From positions 1-28,054 of the forward strand of contig DATLAJ010000180.1 in assembly GCA_035527515.1 (NCBI GenBank): a stretch of 28,054 bases of DNA, written 5' to 3'. Of this stretch, positions 1-7,723 are shown piece after piece. The first letter of the stretch is position 1, and every line of letters starts with the position of its first letter. The translations under genes were made by a program, and so were the position numbers. The notes below the pieces were generated by a model. That model made no database searches. It saw nothing but the letters and a program-made list of their open reading frames with translations, and was not told the DNA's origin. The stretch is from a bacterium. Its GTDB lineage: Bacteria; B130-G9.

Positions 1-1
1 G

Positions 2-334
2 CGGTGCAAAAGCCCGCTGAAAATAGCGGAATACCTGGCGTCTGGCAGCGCGATCGTCGCGAGCGAGGTGGGGGATGTTGCGAGGATGGTCTCAGGTGCG
101 GGCGTTTTGGTGCCACCGAGTGACATTGGCGGTCTTGCGGAGGGGATAGTGTCGTTGCTGCGAGATTCCAAACGGAGGGCGAAGTTGGGGGTGTTGGCAA
201 GGAAGCGAGCGGAGCAGGAGTTCAACTGGGAGAGAACGACCGCGAGCATTCTGTCGGCATATAGGCAGGCGCTTGAACACCGGAGAAGGGCTCAGGCTAG
301 TCCATGGGCAATGTCCGGGGAGGCTCGTCATTGA
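2..334 (+). CDS. Glycosyltransferase family 4 (GT-B), C-terminal fragment
   Basis: This is the 3' end of a gene that begins before the window; the frame is open from base 2. The visible 110 residues start with a stretch reading SPLKIAEYLASGSAIVAS and then VGDVARMV. This is the nucleotide-sugar-binding region of GT4 enzymes, and the Glu of AEYLASG corresponds to the second Glu of the EX7E motif. It continues with the usual GVLVPPSDIGGLAEGI segment and a C-terminal helix containing FNWERTTASIL. Family knowledge: such enzymes transfer a sugar from a nucleotide donor during lipopolysaccharide or exopolysaccharide assembly at the cytoplasmic face of the membrane. The last 38 bases overlap tail-to-tail with the convergent polymerase gene. 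The acceptor and sugar cannot be told from the fragment. Confidence 0.85.
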   Translation, partial: RCKSPLKIAEYLASGSAIVASEVGDVARMVSGAGVLVPPSDIGGLAEGIVSLLRDSKRRAKLGVLARKRAEQEFNWERTTASILSAYRQALEHRRRAQASPWAMSGEARH

Positions 335-3299
335 GTGGCTGTCCCAGCTGGTGCAACGTAAGCGCCTTGCGATACATCTTTTTTGCCTCGTCCTGCTCAC
401 CCAGCTCATAAAGGACGTCCGACAGGCGTTTGTAGTTGGCCGCTGTTTGGGACAGGAAAAGGGCCTTCTCGTAACAGCCCTTGGCGCGAAGTAGCGAGTC
501 CGGGCCGCCCTGTTCCTTGTAGATCTTACCGATCATCGTGAGCGCTCTGGCGTGTTCGTGCGGGTGTTGATGCTCTATGTAGCGTCGCAGCACGTTGCTA
601 AAGGCTCCAATGGCGCGGTCGTATTGCTTTGCAGCAAGCCATACCACTCCCTCCGAGTAGTTATCTCCAACCTGAGAGAACAGCTCCGCAGCGTCCTTGT
701 ATTTTCCCAGACGGGCGTTGAGCACAGCCAGTGCCCTTCTAAAGTTGAAATCCCCCTTGAAGAACTTCAGGCCCTCCTTAAACACGCTCTTTGCCTCGTC
801 GTTTGAGCCAATGTAATAGTAGCCCTTTCCGATGTTCAAAAGGACTTTTTTCGCACCGAGTGGGTCGGTCGCCAAGACCTCGAAGTATCTCTCATACAGC
901 CGGTGCAGGATGACCGCCGCTGACCATGGCGGAAAGCGCAATGGTGCCCCAGCGGCCCAGGGAGCTTGAGCGGCACCAGGGCCTACTACCATTATAGATG
1001 GCCCAACATCTCCTTTCAAATGCGCAATTATCCGCCTTTTAAGTGCCTTAGACGGCTTAGAAGCTGGCCGTGCCCGCGCCAGGAATTCATATCTGATCAT
1101 CCAGTTGCCGGCCTCACCCTCATCCCCCGGAACGAACAGCCATATCGCCTTTGTTAGCACGCTCGGGTCCGTTTGAATCGCGCTCTCCATCATTTCGCTG
1201 GCCTCTTCGCTTCTGCCCTGAGCAAAGAGAAACAACGCCCTTGCGGAGTAGTGTTCCCGACCGATCGCTCCAAGTCGGTCGAGCACTACTGCTTTCTGGA
1301 AGTGAGTATCCGCTCGTTCTGTGTCCCCTCTCAGCCAGTATAGCCAACCTAGTTTCTCGTGATACTCCGGGTAATCACGTTTTCGGGCAATCGCTTGCCC
1401 ATAAAGCTCCGTGGCCTCCTTGAAATCGCCTTCCCGGATTTTATCTTCCGCGAGCGCGCCAAAAAACGATGGATTGAGAGAGAGCCGGGTCTCCGCAAGT
1501 CCGGGCCAGAAGGTCTTCGACTTGAAGGAGAGCCCAGCCGCGAGAAGCATGCTGACAAGAACCACTGCACAGCCAACGTGAAGCATTTTCGTTCTCATCA
1601 GCGCCCCCGGTGTGAACCGGAGCTTGCGCCCTTCTTGCGTCCGCCACACTCTCTCGGCGGCGATCAGCAGGCCCATGCACGCGAAAAGCCCATACTTCCA
1701 TTCGGACGAGCAGAACTCCAGATCGAAAAGACCATGCACCGCAAAGCCCATGATGGCGGCGACAAGGCCCTGCACGATGCTCGAGAGCGGGCCACGAGGC
1801 ATAAGCCGGAGAAGCGCTGCCCCGCGCGCGAAGAACGTGGTAAGGAGGAACAGGTACGCGCACAGTCCGGCCACACCCATGCCTTCGGCGATGTCCAGGT
1901 ATGTGCTGTGAGGATGATATAGAACGCTTTTTCTGACATCTACTTCCAGCACAGTTTCGATGCTATGGCCTATACTTGCGTGCGTATAGTAGTTGTTCAT
2001 GCCAACACCGACCAGAGGGTGTTCGGCGATGATGCGCTCTGACAGCTTCCAGAAGAAGGCCCGACTGGATAGGCTCAGCGGGTCCGTCATACGCTCGAGC
2101 GCGCGCGGAACTATTTGTCCCAAGATGATGAAGACAACTAGCACTGCGCCGACAACTATTGGGGCGACTGTTGCCCAACGTTGTTTTTTGGCCATTGCTC
2201 GTGTGCGCTTTCGTCTGCCCATTACCAGAAAAGCGCCCATTGAGGCGACGAAACCCAACCATCCTCCTTTTGAGTAAGAGAACACAAGGCACAAAACCGC
2301 TGCAACCACCAGGACGCTGAGCAATGCTGATAACCACCTCCTGAGCCGCGCAACAATCAGGGAGAGCATAAGCGGGATGCTGACGACTAGGTGTCCGGCC
2401 AAGCCATTTGGGTCAGAGCCCGGCAGCCATAGCCTATTTTTGAGAGCGAAGCCCAAACTAAAGTGTTGGGACAGGATCCAGATTTTTGACATGCCCAGCA
2501 GGCCGAGAACGACCCCAACGCATGCTATTGCGGTAGTTGCGCGGACGAGGTCTCGCCTGGTCCGGGTCGTTCCAGCGATAAGCAAGGCTCCGGCGATGCT
2601 GGTTGCGATCGAGATAAGTGGCAAGGAGCTGTTGAAGAAGCTAAAGGATGTGATCGTGGAGACCGCGGCCAGACCTAAGAAAGCCATCAACGGCACATCT
2701 AGGGGGGAAGGCATCCATATTCTCGAGGTCGCACCTGACCTCGAACGCCAAATGATGCCCAGGATGAGTATAAGCAACGTTCCGTAGCCGTTGAGGTTTG
2801 CGGCCCCGTAAACAGGGTATGCAAGGACTATGGACGCAGCGACGCCGAGCGGCAGGAGGTCGCATCCACGATAGAACTCAACGAGCACAGCCAGGAGGAC
2901 CGCGGAGTGGAACAACAGGACTGGGACCAGCATGTCTGGCTGGTCTTTGAGAGTTTTGGAGTAAAGCGGTAGGATGTGCAGCGCATTTAGTGTAAATACC
3001 ACCATGAACCCAGTGATTATAGGTAGCAGCGGATCATAGGACCTCTTGAGGACCTGTCCGAGCCCCTGGCAACGGCGCCCTTCGTTTCGGGTCATGGCGC
3101 CGATGACAAGGGCGGCGCCAAAGACGCCGAACGTTACAATCCACGTGATGAGCGCGAGGCTCGGTTCCTTTGGGCTGATCACAGCCTCGTATAGGATGAA
3201 TCCGTATGCTATGAGCAGGAAAGCCCTTTTGCCGAGAGTCGCAAGGGCGCCAGAAGCCCTCATGGGACGGTTATCTCGCCGCCGGGCAATGCTAGTCAT
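297..3299 (-). CDS. O-antigen ligase/polymerase-like (Wzy_C) membrane protein with C-terminal TPR domain
   Basis: A 1000-residue protein. The N-terminal half has many hydrophobic segments and features of the O-antigen ligase/polymerase family: PGSDPNGLAGHL near residue 290, YSKGGWLG, VGVGMNNYYTH near 426, and HPHSTYLDIAEGMGVAGL near 461. From about residue 620 to the end it is helical and TPR-like, for example KLGWLYWLRGDTERADTHF and KRLSDVLYELGEQDEAKKMY. Known of the family: it polymerises lipid-linked oligosaccharides or ligates glycans to lipid A or protein on the periplasmic side. The TPR tail, seen in several EPS-type polymerases, probably docks partners. I chose ATG 3299, which overlaps the stop of the upstream phosphatidyltransferase (ATGACTAG) with an AAGAGG ribosome site just before it. 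An in-frame ATG at 3320 has no visible ribosome site. The substrate is unknown. Confidence 0.88.
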   Translation of the reverse strand: MTSIARRRDNRPMRASGALATLGKRAFLLIAYGFILYEAVISPKEPSLALITWIVTFGVFGAALVIGAMTRNEGRRCQGLGQVLKRSYDPLLPIITGFMVVFTLNALHILPLYSKTLKDQPDMLVPVLLFHSAVLLAVLVEFYRGCDLLPLGVAASIVLAYPVYGAANLNGYGTLLILILGIIWRSRSGATSRIWMPSPLDVPLMAFLGLAAVSTITSFSFFNSSLPLISIATSIAGALLIAGTTRTRRDLVRATTAIACVGVVLGLLGMSKIWILSQHFSLGFALKNRLWLPGSDPNGLAGHLVVSIPLMLSLIVARLRRWLSALLSVLVVAAVLCLVFSYSKGGWLGFVASMGAFLVMGRRKRTRAMAKKQRWATVAPIVVGAVLVVFIILGQIVPRALERMTDPLSLSSRAFFWKLSERIIAEHPLVGVGMNNYYTHASIGHSIETVLEVDVRKSVLYHPHSTYLDIAEGMGVAGLCAYLFLLTTFFARGAALLRLMPRGPLSSIVQGLVAAIMGFAVHGLFDLEFCSSEWKYGLFACMGLLIAAERVWRTQEGRKLRFTPGALMRTKMLHVGCAVVLVSMLLAAGLSFKSKTFWPGLAETRLSLNPSFFGALAEDKIREGDFKEATELYGQAIARKRDYPEYHEKLGWLYWLRGDTERADTHFQKAVVLDRLGAIGREHYSARALFLFAQGRSEEASEMMESAIQTDPSVLTKAIWLFVPGDEGEAGNWMIRYEFLARARPASKPSKALKRRIIAHLKGDVGPSIMVVGPGAAQAPWAAGAPLRFPPWSAAVILHRLYERYFEVLATDPLGAKKVLLNIGKGYYYIGSNDEAKSVFKEGLKFFKGDFNFRRALAVLNARLGKYKDAAELFSQVGDNYSEGVVWLAAKQYDRAIGAFSNVLRRYIEHQHPHEHARALTMIGKIYKEQGGPDSLLRAKGCYEKALFLSQTAANYKRLSDVLYELGEQDEAKKMYRKALTLHQLGQPLNDEPPRTLPMD

Positions 3300-3873
3300 C
3301 CGCCTCTTGTGTTTGCGCATTAGCTAGCAGCCGGGACAGGTATGAGCCGGCGGACCATAGTGCGAGCAAGAGTGCGAGCAAGAGTGCGAGCAAGCTCACT
3401 CTCAAGTTCGGGAACACCGCGGGATCGATCCATTGAACGTCGATCGAGAGAATGGCAAGCACGACCGCCCCCATCTCCATCGCCGTCTTGCATTTGGCCA
3501 GGCGGCTCGGGGGTATCACGTCGCCCTTGACGGCGCCCATTTGTCGGATCCCAGATACAGTTATGTCTCTTGCGACCAGCGCGACAACGATCCATGCGGG
3601 CACCTTACGGAGTGAGACGAGCGAGATCAGCGCGCCCAAAAGCAGTATCTTGTCGGCAATTGGGTCTAGGAGCGTTCCCAAAGCCGTGATTTGGTTGTAG
3701 CGCCTTGCGATTCGGCCGTCGAGCCAGTCCGATCCGGCGGCTATGAGAAAGACCGCAACGGTCACGAATGCGCTGACTCTCAATGGAGAGATCAGCAAAA
3801 CGACGATGATCGGCGCAAGGAAGATCCTGAAGAGCGTGATGATATTGGGCACGGTAAAGAACGTGGGGCGCAT
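3292..3873 (-). CDS. pgsA: CDP-diacylglycerol-glycerol-3-phosphate phosphatidyltransferase
   Basis: A 193-residue integral membrane enzyme of the CDP-alcohol phosphatidyltransferase family. The full signature D-x2-DG-x2-AR-x8-G-x3-D-x3-D is present as DWLDGRIARR followed by GTLLDPIAD. The opening TVPNIITLFRIFLAPI is typical of PgsA. Family role: it condenses CDP-diacylglycerol with glycerol-3-phosphate to phosphatidylglycerol phosphate in the cytoplasmic membrane, using Mg2+ held by the aspartates. The length fits the family. It lies 2 bases after another family member and its end overlaps the start of the polymerase gene, so the three are probably co-translated. Near the C terminus a leucine-rich segment LLALLLALLLAL is encoded by three exact or near-exact 12-bp repeats. 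Substrate assignment to glycerol phosphate is by overall likeness and is less certain than the family. Confidence 0.88.
   Translation of the reverse strand: MRPTFFTVPNIITLFRIFLAPIIVVLLISPLRVSAFVTVAVFLIAAGSDWLDGRIARRYNQITALGTLLDPIADKILLLGALISLVSLRKVPAWIVVALVARDITVSGIRQMGAVKGDVIPPSRLAKCKTAMEMGAVVLAILSIDVQWIDPAVFPNLRVSLLALLLALLLALWSAGSYLSRLLANAQTQEADD
3360..3395 (-). repeat. 12-bp tandem repeat (3 units) inside pgsA
   Basis: On the plus strand the unit GTGCGAGCAAGA occurs twice exactly and a third time with one changed base (final A to C). On the coding strand each unit encodes four residues of a Leu-Ala-rich transmembrane helix, so gain or loss of a unit keeps the frame but changes the helix length by four residues. 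Confidence 0.9.
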
Positions 3874-3875
3874 AG

Positions 3876-4442
3876 TCAGTCTGCCTTGCTCAATCGACTG
3901 GACTCAATTACGGCATAACTGATGCCAGAGATGGTCGTCGTGAAGGCAGCTAGCGACCACATTACCCAGAAGAAGTAGTTGGCGGATGGTTGGCCGAACA
4001 AATTCACTCCCACGGCGAATAGTGTGCAAACCACTAAACTGAACTGAAGCACCGCTGCGCCCTTACCCCAGAAGTTTGGGGTGATGGTGCAGTCGCACTC
4101 GAATAGATAAAGTGCCAGGCCGCCTATGCCGATCAGCAGGTCTTTGCTCACGACTAGTATCGTAAGCCAAAAAGGGACTTTGTCATAATAGGCGAAAGTA
4201 ACAAGGCTGACCCAGACAATCATCTTGTCAGTGAGCGGATCGAGGAAGGAGCCCAGAGAAGTTACCTGGCGCAACTTTCTAGCAATATAGCCATCAAATG
4301 CATCAGCAACGGCCACAGTCGTGAATATCACAATACTGACCCAAAGATATGCATTGCTCTCAACCTTTGAGTAGTACAAAAAGATAAGGTAAAACGGCAC
4401 AAGAAACATTCGGGATGCCGTTAGTCTGTTAGCCGCGTTCAT
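3876..4442 (-). CDS. Second CDP-alcohol phosphatidyltransferase (PgsA paralogue)
   Basis: A 188-residue membrane protein with the complete family signature: DAFDGYIARK followed by GSFLDPLTDK, with the four aspartates and the glycine in register. Several hydrophobic helices surround it. It is clearly a family member but diverged from the neighbouring PgsA. Its alcohol substrate (glycerol phosphate, inositol phosphate, another phosphatidyl group or another polyol) cannot be decided from sequence. Start choice: the frame can be extended to TTG 4448, but GAGGG lies six bases upstream of ATG 4442, so ATG 4442 is preferred. It is first of a minus-strand three-gene run (this gene, pgsA, polymerase) and is transcribed away from the acyltransferase gene. 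Confidence 0.85.
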   Translation of the reverse strand: MNAANRLTASRMFLVPFYLIFLYYSKVESNAYLWVSIVIFTTVAVADAFDGYIARKLRQVTSLGSFLDPLTDKMIVWVSLVTFAYYDKVPFWLTILVVSKDLLIGIGGLALYLFECDCTITPNFWGKGAAVLQFSLVVCTLFAVGVNLFGQPSANYFFWVMWSLAAFTTTISGISYAVIESSRLSKAD

Positions 4443-4454
4443 TGACAACCCTCA

Positions 4455-4483
4455 ATTCAATCCTTAGCTTCAAGCCCTATAAT
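4455..4483 (+). promoter_or_regulatory. Possible -10 element in the divergent intergenic region
   Basis: A perfect TATAAT lies at 4478-4483, about 120 bases upstream of the acyltransferase start. The best -35 candidate with 16-bp spacing (TTCAAT, from about 4455) is poor. It could drive the plus-strand gene; overlapping complementary-strand sequence could also serve the phosphatidyltransferase run. This is a weak, consensus-only call. Confidence 0.3.
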
Positions 4484-4602
4484 GACGAGCGAACAACACG
4501 ATGCAATCGCCATCGCAGCTAGGCATACGCTCCGCTAGGGCGACCAGTTGCTTGCCACACAGCAAGTATGGCTCAGTAAAACTTGGCAAATAGCCGATAA
4601 AT

Positions 4603-6066
4603 ATGCCAGAGGAAATGCAAAAGAAGGTCAAGACAAAGCAACCCTCACGGGAGGGCATGGACGCTCTCTCTACTCGGGACCAGAAGTCCAAGCACCCAAA
4701 ACCGCTGCCAGCTCGACTCGGTCTGGCAATCATAGTCTCCTTTCTCATCATAGGCTCATTCTGGCTCACTTGGATCAGGATTCTCGAGGAACCTGTCAGC
4801 GGCTCAGACATACTCAGGATGCTCTCATATTTCTATAAAGACAGCAACACGTTGCGCATCCCGCATCTCGTCTTCGCCGCGCCGTGTGCTGTCCTGTTGT
4901 TGGGCTTTCTAGGCATCCTTTGGAGCTACACCGCTCATAAACACAGGACAAATCTGGCCTACGACATTCTCTTGGCGCTCGTTGCCGTCCTCTCAGGCGC
5001 GATCGTTTTTTCTGCGACTTGGCTTGCGTCCAATATGGTGTTTCCGTCAGCGCTCGGCGTCGGTTTCTGGCTTGGGTACCTCGGCTCTGCCTCGCTCTTA
5101 TGTATCGCACTCGTCTCCGTGGTTGAGCGGCTGGATACCCCGCGTGACTTCGTTCTCTACATACTTGTAAGGCTTGTTGCGGTCGTCTTCAGAGCCTTGC
5201 CGAGGCGGGCCGCCATCCGGTTGGGAGAGGGAGTTGCCGCGTTCATACTCACGTTCCTGCGCAAGAGGCGCGAGATAGCACTTCGCAACCTGGGGCTTGT
5301 GTTCGGAGATGCGATGAGTATGAGCCAAAAGAAGGACATTGTAAGGAAGAGTTTTAGCAACCTTGGGAGGCTGGTGGGTGAACTCTCGCATCTTGCGGAA
5401 CTCACTGCAAGGCCCGTGGACGAGCTCTTCGCGTTCGAGAACATCGAGGCCGTCCGGGAGGCGACCGCGGGCGGCAAGGGACTGATCCTTCTGACTGGCC
5501 ATTTCGGCTGCTGGGAGCTTTCTCAGCTCGGGATGACGAAGGCGGGATTCCCGTTGACGGCTCTGGCAAGGCCTCTTGACAATCGCTTCCTGGACCGATG
5601 GATTGGCCGAATGAGAAGGATGACCGGATCAACCATAATCGCCCGCCGACACTCCATGAGAAGGATCGTCTCAGAGCTTAAGGCTGGCAAGATTGTGGCG
5701 ATTCTGTTTGACCAGAACGTCCACAGGAAGGAGTGCGTCTTTGCGAGGCTTTGCGGTATGAACGTCGCAAGCTCACCTCTTCCCGCCGCACTAAGCCGAC
5801 TGACGGGGGCGGATGTGGTTTTCGGGGCCGGCGTCCCTTCCCCTGGCTTAAGATACAAGCTGATCTTCTCCGACCGAATACCGAATCAGGCCTGCGACAG
5901 CTACGAGGAGTTCCTCACCATCAACACTTCAGCCTACAACGCGGTCTTTGAGCGGTTCATACGTGACTACCCCGAGGCGTGGCTTTGGGTCCATGACCGC
6001 TTTAAGGACACGCAAGAGCGCCCAGGTTTTTGGAGCAAGCGGCGAGCCAAGCGGGAAGGTTCCTAG
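4603..6066 (+). CDS. LpxL/HtrB-family lipid A-type acyltransferase with N-terminal membrane extension
   Basis: A 487-residue protein. Residues about 30-175 contain four hydrophobic segments; the catalytic region follows. The acyltransferase motif HX4E is seen as HFGCWE, with His300 and Glu305, inside LLTGHFGCWELSQLG. Further family features are IVAILFDQN and AWLWVHDRFK near the end. Family role: transfer of a secondary acyl chain from acyl-ACP to a glycolipid (lipid A precursors, or phosphatidylinositol mannosides in actinobacteria) at the inner membrane. The E. coli enzymes are about 305 residues, so the 170-residue multi-span extension is unusual. Start is uncertain: ATG 4603 lacks a clear ribosome site, and ATG 4657 follows GGGAGG by only two bases. 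The context of phospholipid and glycan genes supports an envelope-lipid role. Confidence 0.85.
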   Translation: MPEEMQKKVKTKQPSREGMDALSTRDQKSKHPKPLPARLGLAIIVSFLIIGSFWLTWIRILEEPVSGSDILRMLSYFYKDSNTLRIPHLVFAAPCAVLLLGFLGILWSYTAHKHRTNLAYDILLALVAVLSGAIVFSATWLASNMVFPSALGVGFWLGYLGSASLLCIALVSVVERLDTPRDFVLYILVRLVAVVFRALPRRAAIRLGEGVAAFILTFLRKRREIALRNLGLVFGDAMSMSQKKDIVRKSFSNLGRLVGELSHLAELTARPVDELFAFENIEAVREATAGGKGLILLTGHFGCWELSQLGMTKAGFPLTALARPLDNRFLDRWIGRMRRMTGSTIIARRHSMRRIVSELKAGKIVAILFDQNVHRKECVFARLCGMNVASSPLPAALSRLTGADVVFGAGVPSPGLRYKLIFSDRIPNQACDSYEEFLTINTSAYNAVFERFIRDYPEAWLWVHDRFKDTQERPGFWSKRRAKREGS

Positions 6067-6102
6067 CGAGCTGGCCCCAAGCGTTTTTTCGACCGCCTTT
6101 TT

Positions 6103-6497
6103 GGAGTGCGGCGGGTTCACGCCGCTTTCATTGGTGGTGGCTGTGGGGCGGTGTTTTGGGCGAGAAAAAAGTGGAATTGGCGATCTTGTTACAACCAGCC
6201 CCAACGGGGCTGAATGTGAGTAGCCCCGTGTGCAACGCGGGGTTACGGGCGCATCCAAGTCCATCTTTGCGCCCCCAACGGGGTCGAACAAAGACCTGTA
6301 TATGAACGTCGCGGAATCTCCGTGCCCACCCACCCCCCTTCTTGAGGATCGTGCCGCCTTGCTCCCCCACGCTGCGCCTTTCGGCTTGCATGGGGCTATT
6401 CATGTGCAGCCCTTTCAGGGCTGTTTTCCTTTCTTTCTTTGACCCTAATCCGTAGGTTGCACCTACGCCTACTCACGTTCATCCCCTTCCGGGGATG
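6103..6497. repeat. Intergenic cluster of GC-rich palindromes
   Basis: The 585 bases between the acyltransferase and the next gene hold no credible coding region but many short hairpins. These are GCGGCG/CGCCGC (6108-6125), AGCCCC-AAC-GGGGCT (6197-6211), CCCCGTG-TGCAA-CGCGGGG with one wobble pair (6224-6242), CCCC-AAC-GGGG inside CTTTG/CAAAG (6265-6293), CAGCCCT-TTC-AGGGCTG (6407-6423), CGTAGGT-TGC-ACCTACG (6451-6467) and CATCCCC-TTCC-GGGGATG (6480-6497). The two CCCCAACGGGG cores are the same motif repeated. From memory, such hairpin-dense segments are dispersed in genomes of several bacterial phyla, like REP-type elements. That this copy belongs to a genome-wide family is inference. Confidence 0.7.
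6407..6440 (+). terminator. Hairpin plus pyrimidine tract, possible terminator
   Basis: CAGCCCT-TTC-AGGGCTG, a perfect 7-bp stem with a 3-base loop, is followed directly by TTTTCC and then a T-rich tract to 6440. It could end transcripts from the acyltransferase gene, although it lies 340 bases downstream and belongs to the palindrome cluster. Confidence 0.4.
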
Positions 6498-6651
6498 CCG
6501 GAAGAACGCCGTCAGTTCAGCAGGCACGGGCACGATTACGAAAACTCCTCCTCTATGAGTGCGGCTTGACTTTCATGTGCCGTGATTGCATCCTCTTCAA
6601 CCGAATTGATTGATACTGGCCGATGTTGGCCAATTCAAGGGGGCTCTTCCT

Positions 6652-6834
6652 ATGGGTCTTTATGTTGCTGGTATCGCTGTTGGGTTGGTCGGCCTATTCT
6701 GGGGATTTTATGCCTCGCAGGTCAAACGCTTTCCCGCCAACATCGTGGGTGGAATCGTTTCAATAGGTTGCCTTATGCTCACGATTGTGAGCGTGCTTTT
6801 GTTGTGCGTGCCGGATTTTTTGGGTAGGAGATAA
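6652..6834 (+). CDS. Small two-helix membrane protein, function unknown
   Basis: A 60-residue protein with two hydrophobic segments (about residues 2-20 and 30-52) joined by a short basic loop, YASQVKRFP, and ending CVPDFLGRR. I do not recognise a family. Start choice: the frame can be extended to TTG 6610, but ATG 6652 is preceded at nine bases by AAGGGGG, a reasonable ribosome site. It ends five bases before the Cys-rich protein gene, so the two are probably one operon and may be partners. Its size means it could be a chance frame; the hydrophobic pattern, ribosome site and tight spacing argue it is real. Confidence 0.6.
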   Translation: MGLYVAGIAVGLVGLFWGFYASQVKRFPANIVGGIVSIGCLMLTIVSVLLLCVPDFLGRR

Positions 6835-6839
6835 CCGTA

Positions 6840-7598
6840 ATGAGTAAGTGCGTAATTTGTGAACAGAAGAGGGGCAAGAGATTCTGCCCGCTGAAGAACG
6901 GGATGATCTGCTCGCAGTGTTGCGGACTGCTTCAAGCAGAGGGCAACTGTCCCGGGGATTGTCCGTTTCTTGTAGAGAGCAAGACCTTCGCGTCGGAGAA
7001 ACAGGGGGAGAGGGAGAACCAGCTCGGCGAGCGGTTCAAACGTGATTTCAGTGCCGACGACGAGGAGGCTATGCAGACCGTTGACAGCGTTGCCACGCCT
7101 CTGAACGACTTGTTCCTTGCTGCTGCTAAGGAAGACGGCTATCTTGAGGACAAAGACCTGGTCGAGTCGCTGGATGATTTGATCGTGGACCTTCAGGGCG
7201 GTCTTGGTGAGATCAAGACGCCAGAAGATGTGAAGCTCAACAGGGCGGCCAACCTCATTCCGCAGATGAAGGACAAGCTTGAGTCGCTTGACGCGGACCC
7301 ACCTGTTCCAGATTATTTGGTCGTCCCGAGTCTCGAGATACTGCGAGGTCTTGTCTCGCTCTCGATGAATGAGGAGAACCCCAAGGCCTACATTGATGAG
7401 CTGACAAAAGAGCGGGAGAAAGAAGAGACGGAGCAGCCAAAGGAGGAAGAGGAGGTTGCCCAGGTTGGCAAGCCAGTCTCGGTGGATGTTTCCCAGGTCG
7501 AGTCGGGGCCGGAAGTGGCCGCGACGGCTGCCCCGCCGGAGGAGCCGACTGCCTCTGACCTGTTCGAGGAGGCTGCGGAGGAACCAGAAGAGAAGTAA
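6840..7598 (+). CDS. Cys-rich zinc-ribbon-like protein of unknown function
   Basis: A 252-residue soluble protein. The N terminus has eight cysteines: Cys4 and Cys7 (CVIC), Cys16, Cys24, Cys27 and Cys28 (CSQCC), Cys37 and Cys41 (CPGDC). They are arranged in pairs that would bind zinc. I recall similar Cys-rich starts (KCxxC, RGKRxCP, ICxxCCG, CPxxC) on hypothetical proteins of several Gram-negative groups but know no function. The middle is acidic and helical. The C-terminal 60 residues are low-complexity, rich in Glu, Pro and Ala, and look disordered. It sits between a small membrane protein and gap; 125 bases separate it from gap. Zinc binding is inference from cysteine spacing. Confidence 0.8.
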   Translation: MSKCVICEQKRGKRFCPLKNGMICSQCCGLLQAEGNCPGDCPFLVESKTFASEKQGERENQLGERFKRDFSADDEEAMQTVDSVATPLNDLFLAAAKEDGYLEDKDLVESLDDLIVDLQGGLGEIKTPEDVKLNRAANLIPQMKDKLESLDADPPVPDYLVVPSLEILRGLVSLSMNEENPKAYIDELTKEREKEETEQPKEEEEVAQVGKPVSVDVSQVESGPEVAATAAPPEEPTASDLFEEAAEEPEEK

Positions 7599-7723
7599 CA
7601 GTGTTTGTGTTGTGCGTGTGTGGAGCGCGAGCCATCTTGCCTCGCTAGTATGGGGCTTATGGTGCAAGTCGCAGCTGTGCGCGGCGGGCTCGCTTCACAG
7701 TAACCGAGCATGAGGTAGAACTG

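Noticed and set aside
1359-1922. 187-residue plus-strand frame opposite the O-antigen polymerase gene
   Set aside because: It is rich in Arg/Glu/His with no domain, lies wholly antisense to a well-supported gene, and is a GC-driven shadow.
5948-6442. Several overlapping open frames on both strands (70-134 residues) in the gap after the acyltransferase
   Set aside because: They run through palindromic repeats, read the hairpins in different frames, lack ribosome sites and have the composition of structured non-coding DNA.
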